From Rhynochetos jubatus (Eukaryota > Chordata > Aves > Eurypygiformes > Rhynochetidae), in the NCBI GenBank assembly GCA_027574665.1, contig CM050656.1, positions 9,003,501-9,067,500 on the forward strand: a stretch of DNA of 64,000 nt, read 5' to 3'. The position numbers and the translations under genes were made by a program. Within the stretch, counting starts at the first letter, position 1. Each line of letters starts with the position of its first letter. This document shows, piece by piece, positions 24,201 through 37,250 of this stretch. The notes beneath the pieces are model-generated. The model worked only from the letters and a program-made list of their open reading frames with translations. It had not been told where the DNA came from and did not search any database.

Positions 24201-27200
24201 CCCTAACCCTAGAAGTTGCCGACCGCGGTTTCCGGCCACGCCCCCCCCGTGTTCTGGCTAGGAAAGCTGGGGAGGGAGCCATGTCGGTGCAGTGTCGTGC
24301 TCCTCTTGGCAGGCCTTTGCAATGCCAATTATCCCTGGAGCTGTGGGCTTTCTGGTTCTCCAGACCCTAACCCTAACCCTAACCCTAGAAGTTGCCGACG
24401 GCGGTTTCCGGCAACGCCCCCCCCGCGTTCTGGCTAGGAAAGCTGGGGAGGGAGCCATGTCGGTGCAGTGTCGTGCTCCTCTTGGCAGGCCTTTGCAATG
24501 CCAATTATCCCTGGAGCTGTGGGCTTTCTGGTTCTCCAGACCCTAACCCTAACCCTAACCCTAGAAGTTGCCGACCGCGGTTTCCGGCCACGCCCCCGCC
24601 GGGTTCTGGCTAGGAAAGCTGGGGAGGGAGCCATGTCGGTGCAGTGTCGTGCTCCTCTTGGCAGGCCTTTGCAATGCCAATTATCCCTGGAGCTGTGGGC
24701 TTTCTGGTTCTCCAGACCCTAACCCTAACCCTAACCCTAGAAGTTGCCGACCGCGGTTTCCGGCCACGCCCCCCCGTGGGTTCTGGCTAGGAAAGCTGGG
24801 GAGGGAGCCATGTCGGTGCAGTGTCGTGCTCCTCTTGGCAGGCCTTTGCAATGCCAATTATCCCTGGAGCTGTGGGCTTTCTGGTTCTCCAGACCCTAAC
24901 CCTAACCCTAACCCTAGAAGTTGCCGACGGCGGTTTCCGGCCACGCCCCCCCCGCGTTCTGGCTAGGAAAGCTGGGGAGGGAGCCATGTCGGTGCAGTGT
25001 CGTGCTCCTCTTGGCAGGCCTTTGCAATGCCAATTATCCCTGGAGCTGTGGGCTTTCTGGTTCTCCAGACCCTAACCCTAACCCTAACTCTAGAAGTTGC
25101 CGACCGCGGTTTCTGGCCACGCCCCCCCCCCGCGTTCTGGCTAGGAAAGCTGGGGAGGGAGCCATGTCGGTGCAGTGTCGTGCTCCTCTTGGCAGGCCTT
25201 TGCAATGCCAATTATCCCTGGAGCTGTGGGCTTTCTGGTTCTCCAGACCCTAACCCTAAACCTAACCCTAGAAGTTGCCGACCGCCGTTTCCAGCCACGC
25301 CCCCCCCGCGTTCTGGCTAGGAAAGCTGGGGAGGGAGCCATGTCGGTGCAGTGTCGTGCTCCTCTTGGCAGGCCTTTGCAATGCCAATTATCCCTGGAGC
25401 TGTGGGCTTTCTGGTTCTCCAGACCCTAACCCTAACCCTAACCCTAGAAGTTGCCGACCGCGGTTTCCGGCCACGCCCCCCCGTGGGTTCTGGCTAGGAA
25501 AGCTGGGGAGGGAGCCATGTCGGTGCAGTGTCGTGCTCCTCTTGGCAGGCCTTTGCAATGCCAATTATCCCTGGAGCTGTGGGCTTTCTGGTTCTCCAGA
25601 CCCTAACCCTAACCCTAACCCTAGAAGTTGCCGACGGCGGTTTCCGGCCACGCCCCCCCCGCGTTCTGGCTAGGAAAGCTGGGGAGGGAGCCATGTCGGT
25701 GCAGTGTCGTGCTCCTCTTGGCAGGCCTTTGCAATGCCAATTATCCCTGGAGCTGTGGGCTTTCTGGTTCTCCAGACCCTAACCCTAACCCTAACTCTAG
25801 AAGTTGCCGACCGCGGTTTCTGGCCACGCCCCCCCCCCGCGTTCTGGCTAGGAAAGCTGGGGAGGGAGCCATGTCGGTGCAGTGTCGTGCTCCTCTTGGC
25901 AGGCCTTTGCAATGCCAATTATCCCTGGAGCTGTGGGCTTTCTGGTTCTCCAGACCCTAACCCTAAACCTAACCCTAGAAGTTGCCGACCGCCGTTTCCA
26001 GCCACGCCCCCCCCGCGTTCTGGCTAGGAAAGCTGGGGAGGGAGCCATGTCGGTGCAGTGTCGTGCTCCTCTTGGCAGGCCTTTGCAATGCCAATTATCC
26101 CTGGAGCTGTGGGCTTTCTGGTTCTCCAGACCCTAACCCTAACCCTAACCCTAGAAGTTGCCGACCGCGGTTTCCGGCCACGCCCCCCCCGCGTTCTGGC
26201 TAGGAAAGCTGGGGAGGGAGCCATGTCGGTGCAGTGTCGTGCTCCTCTTGGCAGGCCTTTGCAATGCCAATTATCCCTGGAGCTGTGGGCTTTCTGGTTC
26301 TCCAGACCCTAACCCTAACCCTAACCCTAGAAGTTGCCGACGGCGGTTTCCGGCCACGCCCCCCCCGCGTTCTGGCTAGGAATGCTGGGGAGGGAGCCAT
26401 GTCGGTGCAGTGTCGTCCTCCTCTTGGCAGGCCTTTGCAATGCCAATTATCCCTGGAGCTGTGGGCTTTCTGGTTCTCCAGACGCTAACCCTAACCCTAA
26501 CCCTAGAAGTTGCCGACCGCGGTTTCCGGCCACGCCCCCCCCGCGTTCTGGCTAGGAAAGCTGGGGAGGGAGCCATGTCGGTGCAGTGTCGTGCTCCTCT
26601 TGGCAGGCCTTTGCAATGCCAATTATCCCTGGAGCTGTGGGCTTTCTGGTTCTCCAGACGCTAACCCTAACCCTAACCCTAGAAGTTGCCGACCGCGGTT
26701 TCCGGCCACGCCCCCCCCCCGCGTTCTGGCTAGGAAAGCTGGGGAGGGAGCCATGTCGGTGCAGTGTCGTGCTCCTCTTGGCAGGCCTTTGCAATGCCAA
26801 TTATCCCTGGAGCTGTGGGCTTTCTGGTTCTCCAGACCCTAACCCTAACCCTAACCCTAGAAGTTGCCGACCGCGGTTTCCGGCCACGCCCCCCCCGCGT
26901 TCTGGCTAGGAAAGCTGGGGAGGGAGCCATGTCGGTGCAGTGTCGTGCTCCTCTTGGCAGGCCTTTGCAATGCCAATTATCCCTGGAGCTGTGGGCTTTC
27001 TGGTTCTCCAGACGCTAACCCTAACCCTAACCCTAGAAGTTGCCGACTGCGATTTCCGGCCACGCCCCCCCCGGGTTCTAGCCGGGAAAGCTGGGGAGGG
27101 AGCCATGTCGGTGCAGTGTCGTGCTCCTCTTGGCAGGCCTTTGCAATGACAATTGTCCCTGGAGCTGTGGGCTTTCTGGTTCTCCAGACCCTAACCCTAA

Positions 27201-30200
27201 CCCTAACCCTAGAAGTTGCCGACCGCGGTTTCCGGCCACGCCCCCCCCGCGTTCTGGCTAGGAAAGCTGGGGAGGGAGCCATGTCGGTGCAGTGTCGTGC
27301 TCCTCTTGGCAGGCCTTTGCAATGCCAATTATCCCTGGAGCTGTGGGCTTTCTGGTTCTCCAGACCCTAACCCTAACCCTAACCCTAGAAGTTGCCGACC
27401 GCGGTTTCCGGCCACGCCCCCCCCGCGTTCTGGCTAGGAAAGCTGGGGAGGGAGCCATGTCGGTGCAGTGTCGTGCTCCTCTTGGCAGGCCTTTGCAATC
27501 CCAATTATCCCTGGAGCTGTGGGCTTTCTGGTTCTCCAGACCCTAACCCTAACCCTAACCCTAGAAGTTGCCGACGGCGGTTTCCGGCCACGCCCCCCCC
27601 GCGTTCTGGCTAGGAAAGCTGGGGAGGGAGCCATGTCGGTGCAGTGTCGTGCTCCTCTTGGCAGGCCTTTGCAATGCCAATTATCCCTGGAGCTGTGGGC
27701 TTTCTGGTTCTCCAGACGCTAACCCTAACCCTAACCCTAGAAGTTGCCGACTGCGATTTCCTGCCACGCCCCCCCCCGGGTTCTAGCCGGGAAAGCTGGG
27801 GAGGGAGCCATGTCGGTGCAGTGTCGTGCTCCTCTTGGCAGGCCTTTGCAATGACAATTGTCCCTGGGGCTGTGGGCTTTCTGGTTCTCCAGACCCTAAC
27901 CCTAACCCTAACCCTAGAAGTTGCCGACCGCCATTTCCGGCCACGCCCCCCCCGCGTTCTGGCTAGGAAAGCTGGGGAGGGAGCCATGTCGGTGCAGTGT
28001 CGTGCTCCTCTTGGCAGGCCTTTGCAATGCCAATTATCCCTGGAGCTGTGGGCTTTCTGGTTCTCCAGACCCTAACCCTAACCCTAACCCTAGAAGTTGC
28101 CGACCGCGGTTTCCGGCCACGCCCCCCGTGGGTTCTGGCTAGGAAAGCTGGGGAGGGAGCCATGTCGGTGCAGTGTCGTGCTCCTCTTGGCAGGCCTTTG
28201 CAATGCCAATTATCCCTGGAGCTGTGGGCTTTCTGGTTCTCCAGACCCTAACCCTAACCCTAACCCTAGAAGTTGCCGACGGCGGTTTCCGGCCACGCCC
28301 CCCCCGCGTTCTGGCTAGGAAAGCTGGGGAGGGAGCCATGTCGGTGCAGTGTCGTGCTCCTCTTGGCAGGCCTTTGCAATCCCAATTATCCCTGGAGCTG
28401 TGGGCTTTCTGGTTCTCCAGACCCTAACCCTAACCCTAACTCTAGAAGTTGCCGACCGCGGTTTCTGGCCACGCCCCCCCCCGCGTTCTGGCTAGGAAAG
28501 CTGGGGAGGGAGCCATGTCGGTGCAGTGTCGTGCTCCTCTTGGCAGGCCTTTGCAATGCCAATTATCCCTGGAGCTGTGGGCTTTCTGGTTCTCCAGACG
28601 CTAACCCTAACCCTAACCCTAGAAGTTGCCGACCGCGGTTTCCGGCCACGCCCCCCCCGGGTTCTGGCTAGGAAAGCTGGGGAGGGAGCCATGTCGGTGC
28701 AGTGTCGTGCTCCTCTTGGCAGGCCTTTGCAATGCCAATTATCCCTGGAGCTGTGGGCTTTCTGGTTCTCCAGACCCTAACCCTAACCCTAACCCTAGAA
28801 GTTGCCGACCGCGGTTTCCGGCCACGCCCCCCCCGCGTTCTGGCTAGGAAAGCTAGGGAGAGAGCCATGTCGGTGCAGTGTCGTGCTCCTCTTGGCAGGC
28901 CTTTGCAATGCCAATTATCCCTGGAGCTGTGGGCTTTCTGGTTCTCCAGACGCTAACCCTAACCCTAAACCTAGAAGTTGCCGACTGCGATTTCCGGCCA
29001 CGCCCCCCGCCGGGTTCTGGCTAGGAAAGCTGGGGAGGGAGCCATGTCGGTGCAGTGTCGTGCTCCTCTTGGCAGGCCTTTGCAATGACAATTGTCCCTG
29101 GAGCTGTGGGCTTTCTGGTTCTCCAGACCCTAACCCTAACCCTAACCCTAGAAGTTGCCGACCGCCGTTTCCGGCCACGCCCCCCCCGCGTTCTGGCTAG
29201 GAAAGCTGGGGAGGGAGCCATGTCGGTGCAGTGTCGTGCTCCTCTTGGCAGGCCTTTGCAATGCCAATTATCCCTGGAGCTGTGGGCTTTCTGGTTCTCC
29301 AGACCCTAACCCTAACCCTAACCCTAGAAGTTGCCGACCGCCGTTTCCGGCCACGCCCCCCGTGGGTTCTGGCTAGGAAAGCTGGGGAGGGAGCCATGTC
29401 GGTGCAGTGTCGTGCTCCTCTTGGCAGGCCTTTGCAATGCCAATTATCCCTGGAGCTGTGGGCTTTCTGGTTCTCCAGACCCTAACCCTAACCCTAACCC
29501 TAGAAGTTGCCAACCGCCGTTTCCGGCCACGCCCCCCCCCGCGTTCTGGCTAGGAAAGCTGGGGAGGGAGCCATGTCGGTGCAGTGTCGTGCTCCTCTTG
29601 GCAGGCCTTTGCAATGCCAATTATCCCTGGAGCTGTGGGCTTTCTGGTTCTCCAGACCCTAACCCTAACCCTAACTCTAGAAGTTGCCGACCGCTGTTTC
29701 TGGCCACGCCCCCCCCCGCGTTCTGGCTAGGAAAGCTGGGTAGGGAGCCATGTCGGTGCAGTGTCGTGCTCCTCTTGGCAGGCCTTTGCAATGCCAATTA
29801 TCCCTGGAGCTGTGGGCTTTCTGGTTCTCCAGACCCTAACCCTAAACCTAACCCTAGAAGTTGCCGACCGCGGTTTCCGGCCACGCCCCCCCCGCGTTCT
29901 GGCTAGGAAAGCTGGGGAGGGAGCCATGTCGGTGCAGTGTCGTGCTCCTCTTGGCAGGCCTTTGCAATGCCAATTATCCCTGGAGCTGTGGGCTTTCTGG
30001 TTCTCCAGACGCTAACCCTAACCCTAACCCTAGAAGTTGCCGACCGCGGTTTCCGGCCACGCCCCCCCCGTGTTCTGGCTAGGAAAGCTGGGGAGGGAGC
30101 CATGTCGGTGCAGTGTCGTGCTCCTCTTGGCAGGCCTTTGCAATGCCAATTATCCCTGGAGCTGTGGGCTTTCTGGTTCTCCAGACCCTAACCCTAACCC

Positions 30201-32697
30201 TAACCCTAGAAGTTGCCGACGGCGGTTTCCGGCAACGCCCCCCCCGCGTTCTGGCTAGGAAAGCTGGGGAGAGAGCCATGTCGGTGCAGTGTCGTGCTCC
30301 TCTTGGCAGGCCTTTGCAATGCCAATTATCCCTGGAGCTGTGGGCTTTCTGGTTCTCCAGACCCTAACCCTAACCCTAACCCTAGAAGTTGCCGACCGCG
30401 GTTTCCGGCCACGCCCCCGCCGGGTTCTGGCTAGGAAAGCTGGGGAGGGAGCCATGTCGGTGCAGTGTCGTGCTCCTCTTGGCAGGCCTTTGCAATGCCA
30501 ATTATCCCTGGAGCTGTGGGCTTTCTGGTTCTCCAGACCCTAACCCTAACCCTAACCCTAGAAGTTGCCGACCGCGGTTTCCGGCCACGCCCCCCCGTGG
30601 GTTCTGGCTAGGAAAGCTGGGGAGGGAGCCATGTCGGTGCAGTGTCGTGCTCCTCTTGGCAGGCCTTTGCAATGCCAATTATCCCTGGAGCTGTGGGCTT
30701 TCTGGTTCTCCAGACCCTAACCCTAACCCTAACCCTAGAAGTTGCCGACGGCGGTTTCCGGCCACGCCCCCCCCGCGTTCTGGCTAGGAAAGCTGGGGAG
30801 GGAGCCATGTCGGTGCAGTGTCGTGCTCCTCTTGGCAGGCCTTTGCAATGCCAATTATCCCTGGAGCTGTGGGCTTTCTGGTTCTCCAGACCCTAACCCT
30901 AACCCTAACCCTAGAAGTTGCCGACGGCGGTTTCCGGCCACGCCCCCCCCGCGTTCTGGCTAGGAAAGCTGGGGAGGGAGCCATGTCGGTGCAGTGTCGT
31001 GCTCCTCTTGGCAGGCCTTTGCAATGCCAATTATCCCTGGAGCTGTGGGCTTTCTGGTTCTCCAGACCCTAACCCTAACCCTAACTCTAGAAGTTGCCGA
31101 CCGCGGTTTCTGGCCACGCCCCCCCCCCCGCGTTCTGGCTAGGAAAGCTGGGGAGGGAGCCATGTCGGTGCAGTGTCGTGCTCCTCTTGGCAGGCCTTTG
31201 CAATGCCAATTATCCCTGGAGCTGTGGGCTTTCTGGTTCTCCAGACCCTAACCCTAAACCTAACCCTAGAAGTTGCCGACCGCCGTTTCCAGCCACGCCC
31301 CCCCCGCGTTCTGGCTAGGAAAGCTGGGGAGGGAGCCATGTCGGTGCAGTGTCGTGCTCCTCTTGGCAGGCCTTTGCAATGCCAATTATCCCTGGAGCTG
31401 TGGGCTTTCTGGTTCTCCAGACCCTAACCCTAACCCTAACCCTAGAAGTTGCCGACGGCGGTTTCCGGCCACGCCCCCCCCGCGTTCTGGCTAGGAAAGC
31501 TGGGGAGGGAGCCATGTCGGTGCAGTGTCGTGCTCCTCTTGGCAGGCCTTTGCAATGCCAATTATCCCTGGAGCTGTGGGCTTTCTGGTTCTCCAGACCC
31601 TAACCCTAACCCTAACCCTAGAAGTTGCCGACGGCGGTTTCCGGCCACGCCCCCCCCGCGTTCTGGCTAGGAATGCTGGGGAGGGAGCCATGTCGGTGCA
31701 GTGTCGTCCTCCTCTTGGCAGGCCTTTGCAATGCCAATTATCCCTGGAGCTGTGGGCTTTCTGGTTCTCCAGACGCTAACCCTAACCCTAACCCTAGAAG
31801 TTGCCGACCGCGGTTTCCGGCCACGCCCCCCCCGCGTTCTGGCTAGGAAAGCTGGGGAGGGAGCCATGTCGGTGCAGTGTCGTGCTCCTCTTGGCAGGCC
31901 TTTGCAATGCCAATTATCCCTGGAGCTGTGGGCTTTCTGGTTCTCCAGACGCTAACCCTAACCCTAACCCTAGAAGTTGCCGACCGCGGTTTCCGGCCAC
32001 GCCCCCCCCCCGCGTTCTGGCTAGGAAAGCTGGGGAGGGAGCCATGTCGGTGCAGTGTCGTGCTCCTCTTGGCAGGCCTTTGCAATGCCAATTATCCCTG
32101 GAGCTGTGGGCTTTCTGGTTCTCCAGACCCTAACCCTAACCCTAACCCTAGAAGTTGCCGACCGCGGTTTCCGGCCACGCCCCCCCCGCGTTCTGGCTAG
32201 GAAAGCTGGGGAGGGAGCCATGTCGGTGCAGTGTCGTGCTCCTCTTGGCAGGCCTTTGCAATGCCAATTATCCCTGGAGCTGTGGGCTTTCTGGTTCTCC
32301 AGACGCTAACCCTAACCCTAACCCTAGAAGTTGCCGACTGCGATTTCCGGCCACGCCCCCCCCGGGTTCTAGCCGGGAAAGCTGGGGAGGGAGCCATGTC
32401 GGTGCAGTGTCTTGCTCCTCTTGGCAGGCCTTTGCAATGACAATTGTCCCTGGAGCTGTGGGCTTTCTGGTTCTCCAGACCCTAACCCTAACCCTAACCC
32501 TAGAAGTTGCCGACCGCGGTTTCCGGCCACGCCCCCCCCGCGTTCTGGCTAGGAAAGCTGGGGAGGGAGCCATGTCGGTGCAGTGTCGTGCTCCTCTTGG
32601 CAGGCCTTTGCAATGCCAATTATCCCTGGAGCTGTGGGCTTTCTGGTTCTCCAGACCCTAACCCTAACCCTAACCCTAGAAGTTGCCGACCGCGGTT
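21228..32697 (+). repeat. About 34-unit higher-order repeat (6.0 kb), two collinear copies
   Basis: From 21228 the sequence matches that from 27225, an offset of 5997 bp. Shared rare markers include CTGCGATTTCCTGCC with TAGCCGGG and GACAATTGTCCCTGGGGCTG (about 21754-21872 and 27751-27869) and CCGCCATTTCC (about 21930 and 27927). Near 22.9-23.0 kb the offset drops to 5821 (copy 2 lacks one unit). Near 30.8-30.96 kb it returns to 5997-5998 (copy 2 gains one CGGCGG unit). From about 25.98/31.27 kb it is 5291, because copy 1 alone holds the 707-bp tandem duplication. The match continues to about 27406/32697. The copies thus differ mainly by whole-unit gains and losses, as expected of unequal exchange. 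Confidence 0.85.
24605..26185 (+). repeat. Tandem 4-unit duplication (707 bp)
   Basis: The block with C7GTGGG, CGGCGG, CTAACTCTAG with a 10-C tract, and CCTAAACCTAACC with CCGCCGTTTCCAGCC occurs at about 24605-25311 and again at about 25312-26018, with the first unit shared a little further. The offset is 707 bp, four units plus three extra C. The homologous block at about 30430-31450 holds it only once, which explains the 707-bp drop in offset between the two 6-kb copies. Confidence 0.85.
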
Positions 32698-35600
32698 TCT
32701 GGCCACGCCCCCCCCGCGTTCTGGCTAGGAAAGCTGGGGAGGGAGCCATGTCGGTGCAGTGTCGTGCTCCTCTTGGCAGGCCTTTGCAATGCCAATTATC
32801 CCTGGAGCTGTGGGCTTTCTGGTTCTCCAGACCCTAACCCTAACCCTAACCCTAGAAGTTGCCGACCGCCGTTTCCGGCCACGCCCCCCCCGTGTTCTGG
32901 CTAGGAAAGCTGGGGAGGGAGCCATGTCGGTGCAGTGTCGTGCTCCTCTTGGCAGGCCTTTGCAATGCCAATTATCCCTGGAGCTGTGGGCTTTCTGGTT
33001 CTCCAGACCCTAACCCTAACCCTAACCCTAGAAGTTGCCGACCGCGGTTTCCGGCCACGCCCCCCCCGCGTTCTGGCTAGGAAAGCTGGGGAGGGAGCCA
33101 TGTCGGTGCAGTGTCGTGCTCCTCTTGGCAGGCCTTTGCAATGCCAATTATCCCTGGAGCTGTGGGCTTTCTGGTTCTCCAGACCCTAACCCTAACCCTA
33201 ACCCTAGAAGTTGCCGACCGCGGTTTCCGGCCACGCCCCCCCCGGGTTCTGGCTAGGAAAGCTGGGGAGGGAGCCATGTCGGTGCAGTGTCGTGCTCCTC
33301 TTGGCAGGCCTTTGCAATGCCAATTATCCCTGGAGCTGTGGGCTTTCTGGTTCTCCAGACCCTAACCCTAACCCTAACCCTAGAAGTTGCCGACGGCGGT
33401 TTCCGGCCACGCCCCCCCCGCGTTCTGGCTAGGAAAGCTGGGGAGGGAGCCATGTCGGTGCAGTGTCGTGCTCCTCTTGGCAGGCCTTTGCAATGCCAAT
33501 TATCCCTGGAGCTGTGGGCTTTCTGGTTCTCCAGACCCTAACCCTAACCCTAACCCTAGAAGTTGCCGACCGCGGTTTCCGGCCACGCCCCCCCCCTGCG
33601 TTCTGGCTAGGAAAGCTGGGGAGGGAGCCATGTCGGTGCAGTGTCGTGCTCCTCTTGGCAGGCCTTTGCAATGCCAATTATCCCTGGAGCTGTGGGCTTT
33701 CTGGTTCTCCAGACCCTAACCCTAACCCTAACCCTAGAAGTTGCCGACCGCGGTTTTCCTCCACGCCCCCCGTGGGTTCTGGCTAGGAAAGCTGGGGAGG
33801 GAGCCATGTCGGTGCAGTGTCGTGCTCCTCTTGGCAGGCCTTTGCAATGCCAATTATCCCTGGAGCTGTGGGCTTTCTGGTTCTCCAGACCCTAACCCTA
33901 AACCTAACCCTAGAAGTTGCCGACCGCCGTTTCCAGCCACGCCCCCCCCGCGTTCTGGCTAGGAAAGCTGGGGAGGGAGCCATGTCGGTGCAGTGTCGTG
34001 CTCCTCTTGGCAGGCCTTTGCAATGCCAATTATCCCTGGAGCTGTGGGCTTTCTGGTTCTCCAGACCCTAACCCTAACCCTAACCCTAGAAGTTGCCGAC
34101 CGCGGTTTCCGGCCACGCCCCCCCCGCGTTCTGGCTAGGAAAGCTGGGGAGGGAGCCATGTCGGTGCAGTGTCGTGCTCCTCTTGGCAGGCCTTTGCCAT
34201 GCCAATTATCCCTGGAGCTGTGGGCTTTCTGGTTCTCCAGACCCTAACCCTAAACCTAACCCTAGAAGTTGCCGACCGCCGTTTCCAGCCACGCCCCCCC
34301 CGCGTTCTGGCTAGGAAAGCTGGGGAGGGAGCCATGTCGGTGCAGTGTCGTGCTCCTCTTGGCAGGCCTTTGCAATGCCAATTATCCCTGGAGCTGTGGG
34401 CTTTCTGGTTCTCCAGACCCTAACCCTAACCCTAACCCTAGAAGTTGCCGACCGCGGTTTCCGGCCACGCCCCCCCCGCGTTCTGGCTAGGAAAGCTGGG
34501 GAGGGAGCCATGTCGGTGCAGTGTCGTGCTCCTCTTGGCAGGCCTTTGCAATGCCAATTATCCCTGGAGCTGTGGGCTTTCTGGTTCTCCAGACCCTAAC
34601 CCTAACCCTAACCCTAGAAGTTGCCGACGGCGGTTTCCGGCCACGCCCCCCCCGCGTTCTGGCTAGGAATGCTGGGGAGGGAGCCATGTCGGTGCAGTGT
34701 CGTCCTCCTCTTGGCAGGCCTTTGCAATGCCAATTATCCCTGGAGCTGTGGGCTTTCTGGTTCTCCAGACCCTAACCCTAACCCTAACCCTAGAAGTTGC
34801 CGACCGCGGTTTCCGGCCACGCCCCCCCCGCGTTCTGGCTAGGAAAGCTGGGGAGGGAGCCATGTCGGTGCAGTGTCGTGCTCCTCTTGGCAGGCCTTTG
34901 CAATGCCAATTATCCCTGGAGCTGTGGGCTTTCTGGTTCTCCAGACGCTAACCCTAACCCTAACCCTAGAAGTTGCCGACCGCGGTTTCCGGCCACGCCC
35001 CCCCCCCGCGTTCTGGCTAGGAAAGCTGGGGAGGGAGCCATGTCGGTGCAGTGTCGTGCTCCTCTTGGCAGGCCTTTGCAATGCCAATTATCCCTGGAGC
35101 TGTGGGCTTTCTGGTTCTCCAGACCCTAACCCTAACCCTAACCCTAGAAGTTGCCGACCGCGGTTTCCGGCCACGCCCCCCCCGCGTTCTGGCTAGGAAA
35201 GCTGGGGAGGGAGCCATGTCGGTGCAGTGTCGTGCTCCTCTTGGCAGGCCTTTGCAATGCCAATTATCCCTGGAGCTGTGGGCTTTCTGGTTCTCCAGAC
35301 GCTAACCCTAACCCTAACCCTAGAAGTTGCCGACTGCGATTTCCGGCCACGCCCCCCCCGGGTTCTAGCCGGGAAAGCTGGGGAGGGAGCCATGTCGGTG
35401 CAGTGTCTTGCTCCTCTTGGCAGGCCTTTGCAATGACAATTGTCCCTGGAGCTGTGGGCTTTCTGGTTCTCCAGACCCTAACCCTAACCCTAACCCTAGA
35501 AGTTGCCGACCGCGGTTTCCGGCCACGCCCCCCCCGCGTTCTGGCTAGGAAAGCTGGGGAGGGAGCCATGTCGGTGCAGTGTCGTGCTCCTCTTGGCAGG

Positions 35601-37250
35601 CCTTTGCAATGCCAATTATCCCTGGAGCTGTGGGCTTTCTGGTTCTCCAGACCCTAACCCTAACCCTAACCCTAGAAGTTGCCGACCGCGGTTTCTGGCC
35701 ACGCCCCCCCCGCGTTCTGGCTAGGAAAGCTGGGGAGGGAGCCATGTCGGTGCAGTGTCGTGCTCCTCTTGGCAGGCCTTTGCAATGCCAATTATCCCTG
35801 GAGCTGTGGGCTTTCTGGTTCTCCAGACCCTAACCCTAACCCTAACCCTAGAAGTTGCCGACCGCCGTTTCCGGCCACGCCCCCCCCGTGTTCTGGCTAG
35901 GAAAGCTGGGGAGGGAGCCATGTCGGTGCAGTGTCGTGCTCCTCTTGGCAGGCCTTTGCAATGCCAATTATCCCTGGAGCTGTGGGCTTTCTGGTTCTCC
36001 AGACCCTAACCCTAACCCTAACCCTAGAAGTTGCCGACCGCGGTTTCCGGCCACGCCCCCCCCGCGTTCTGGCTAGGAAAGCTGGGGAGGGAGCCATGTC
36101 GGTGCAGTGTCGTGCTCCTCTTGGCAGGCCTTTGCAATGCCAATTATCCCTGGAGCTGTGGGCTTTCTGGTTCTCCAGACCCTAACCCTAACCCTAACCC
36201 TAGAAGTTGCCGACCGCGGTTTCCGGCCACGCCCCCCCCGGGTTCTGGCTAGGAAAGCTGGGGAGGGAGCCATGTCGGTGCAGTGTCGTGCTCCTCTTGG
36301 CAGGCCTTTGCAATGCCAATTATCCCTGGAGCTGTGGGCTTTCTGGTTCTCCAGACCCTAACCCTAACCCTAACCTTAGAAGTTGCCGACGGCGGTTTCC
36401 GGCCACGCCCCCCCCGCGTTCTGGCTAGGAAAGCTGGGGAGGGAGCCATGTCGGTGCAGTGTCGTGCTCCTCTTGGCAGGCCTTTGCAATGCCAATTATC
36501 CCTGGAGCTGTGGGCTTTCTGGTTCTCCAGACCCTAACCCTAACCCTAACCCTAGAAGTTGCCGACCGCGGTTTCCGGCCACGCCCCCCCCCTGCGTTCT
36601 GGCTAGGAAAGCTGGGGAGGGAGCCATGTCGGTGCAGTGTCGTGCTCCTCTTGGCAGGCCTTTGCAATGCCAATTATCCCTGGAGCTGTGGGCTTTCTGG
36701 TTCTCCAGACCCTAACCCTAACCCTAACCCTAGAAGTTGCCGACCGCGGTTTTCCTCCACGCCCCCCGTGGGTTCTGGCTAGGAAAGCTGGGGAGGGAGC
36801 CATGTCGGTGCAGTGTCGTGCTCCTCTTGGCAGGCCTTTGCAATGCCAATTATCCCTGGAGCTGTGGGCTTTCTGGTTCTCCAGACCCTAACCCTAAACC
36901 TAACCCTAGAAGTTGCCGACCGCCGTTTCCAGCCACGCCCCCCCCGCGTTCTGGCTAGGAAAGCTGGGGAGGGAGCCATGTCGGTGCAGTGTCGTGCTCC
37001 TCTTGGCAGGCCTTTGCAATGCCAATTATCCCTGGAGCTGTGGGCTTTCTGGTTCTCCAGACCCTAACCCTAACCCTAACCCTAGAAGTTGCCGACCGCG
37101 GTTTCCGGCCACGCCCCCCCCGCGTTCTGGCTAGGAAAGCTGGGGAGGGAGCCATGTCGGTGCAGTGTCGTGCTCCTCTTGGCAGGCCTTTGCCATGCCA
37201 ATTATCCCTGGAGCTGTGGGCTTTCTGGTTCTCCAGACCCTAACCCTAAC
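31140..37250 (+). repeat. 17-unit higher-order repeat (2996 bp), two tandem copies
   Basis: Units from about 31140 recur 2996 bp later. The best stretch is 31457-34250 against 34453-37246. There I noticed only single-base differences, such as GACGCT against GACCCT near 31774/34770 and CCTTAG against CCCTAG near 36373. Shared rare markers include GAATGCTGGGG with GTCCTCC, GTCTTGCTCC near 32410 and 35406, and GGTTTTCCTCCACG near 33753 and 36749. At about 37250 a third copy begins but skips two units, then follows the first copy to about 37.8 kb before diverging. Confidence 0.85.
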
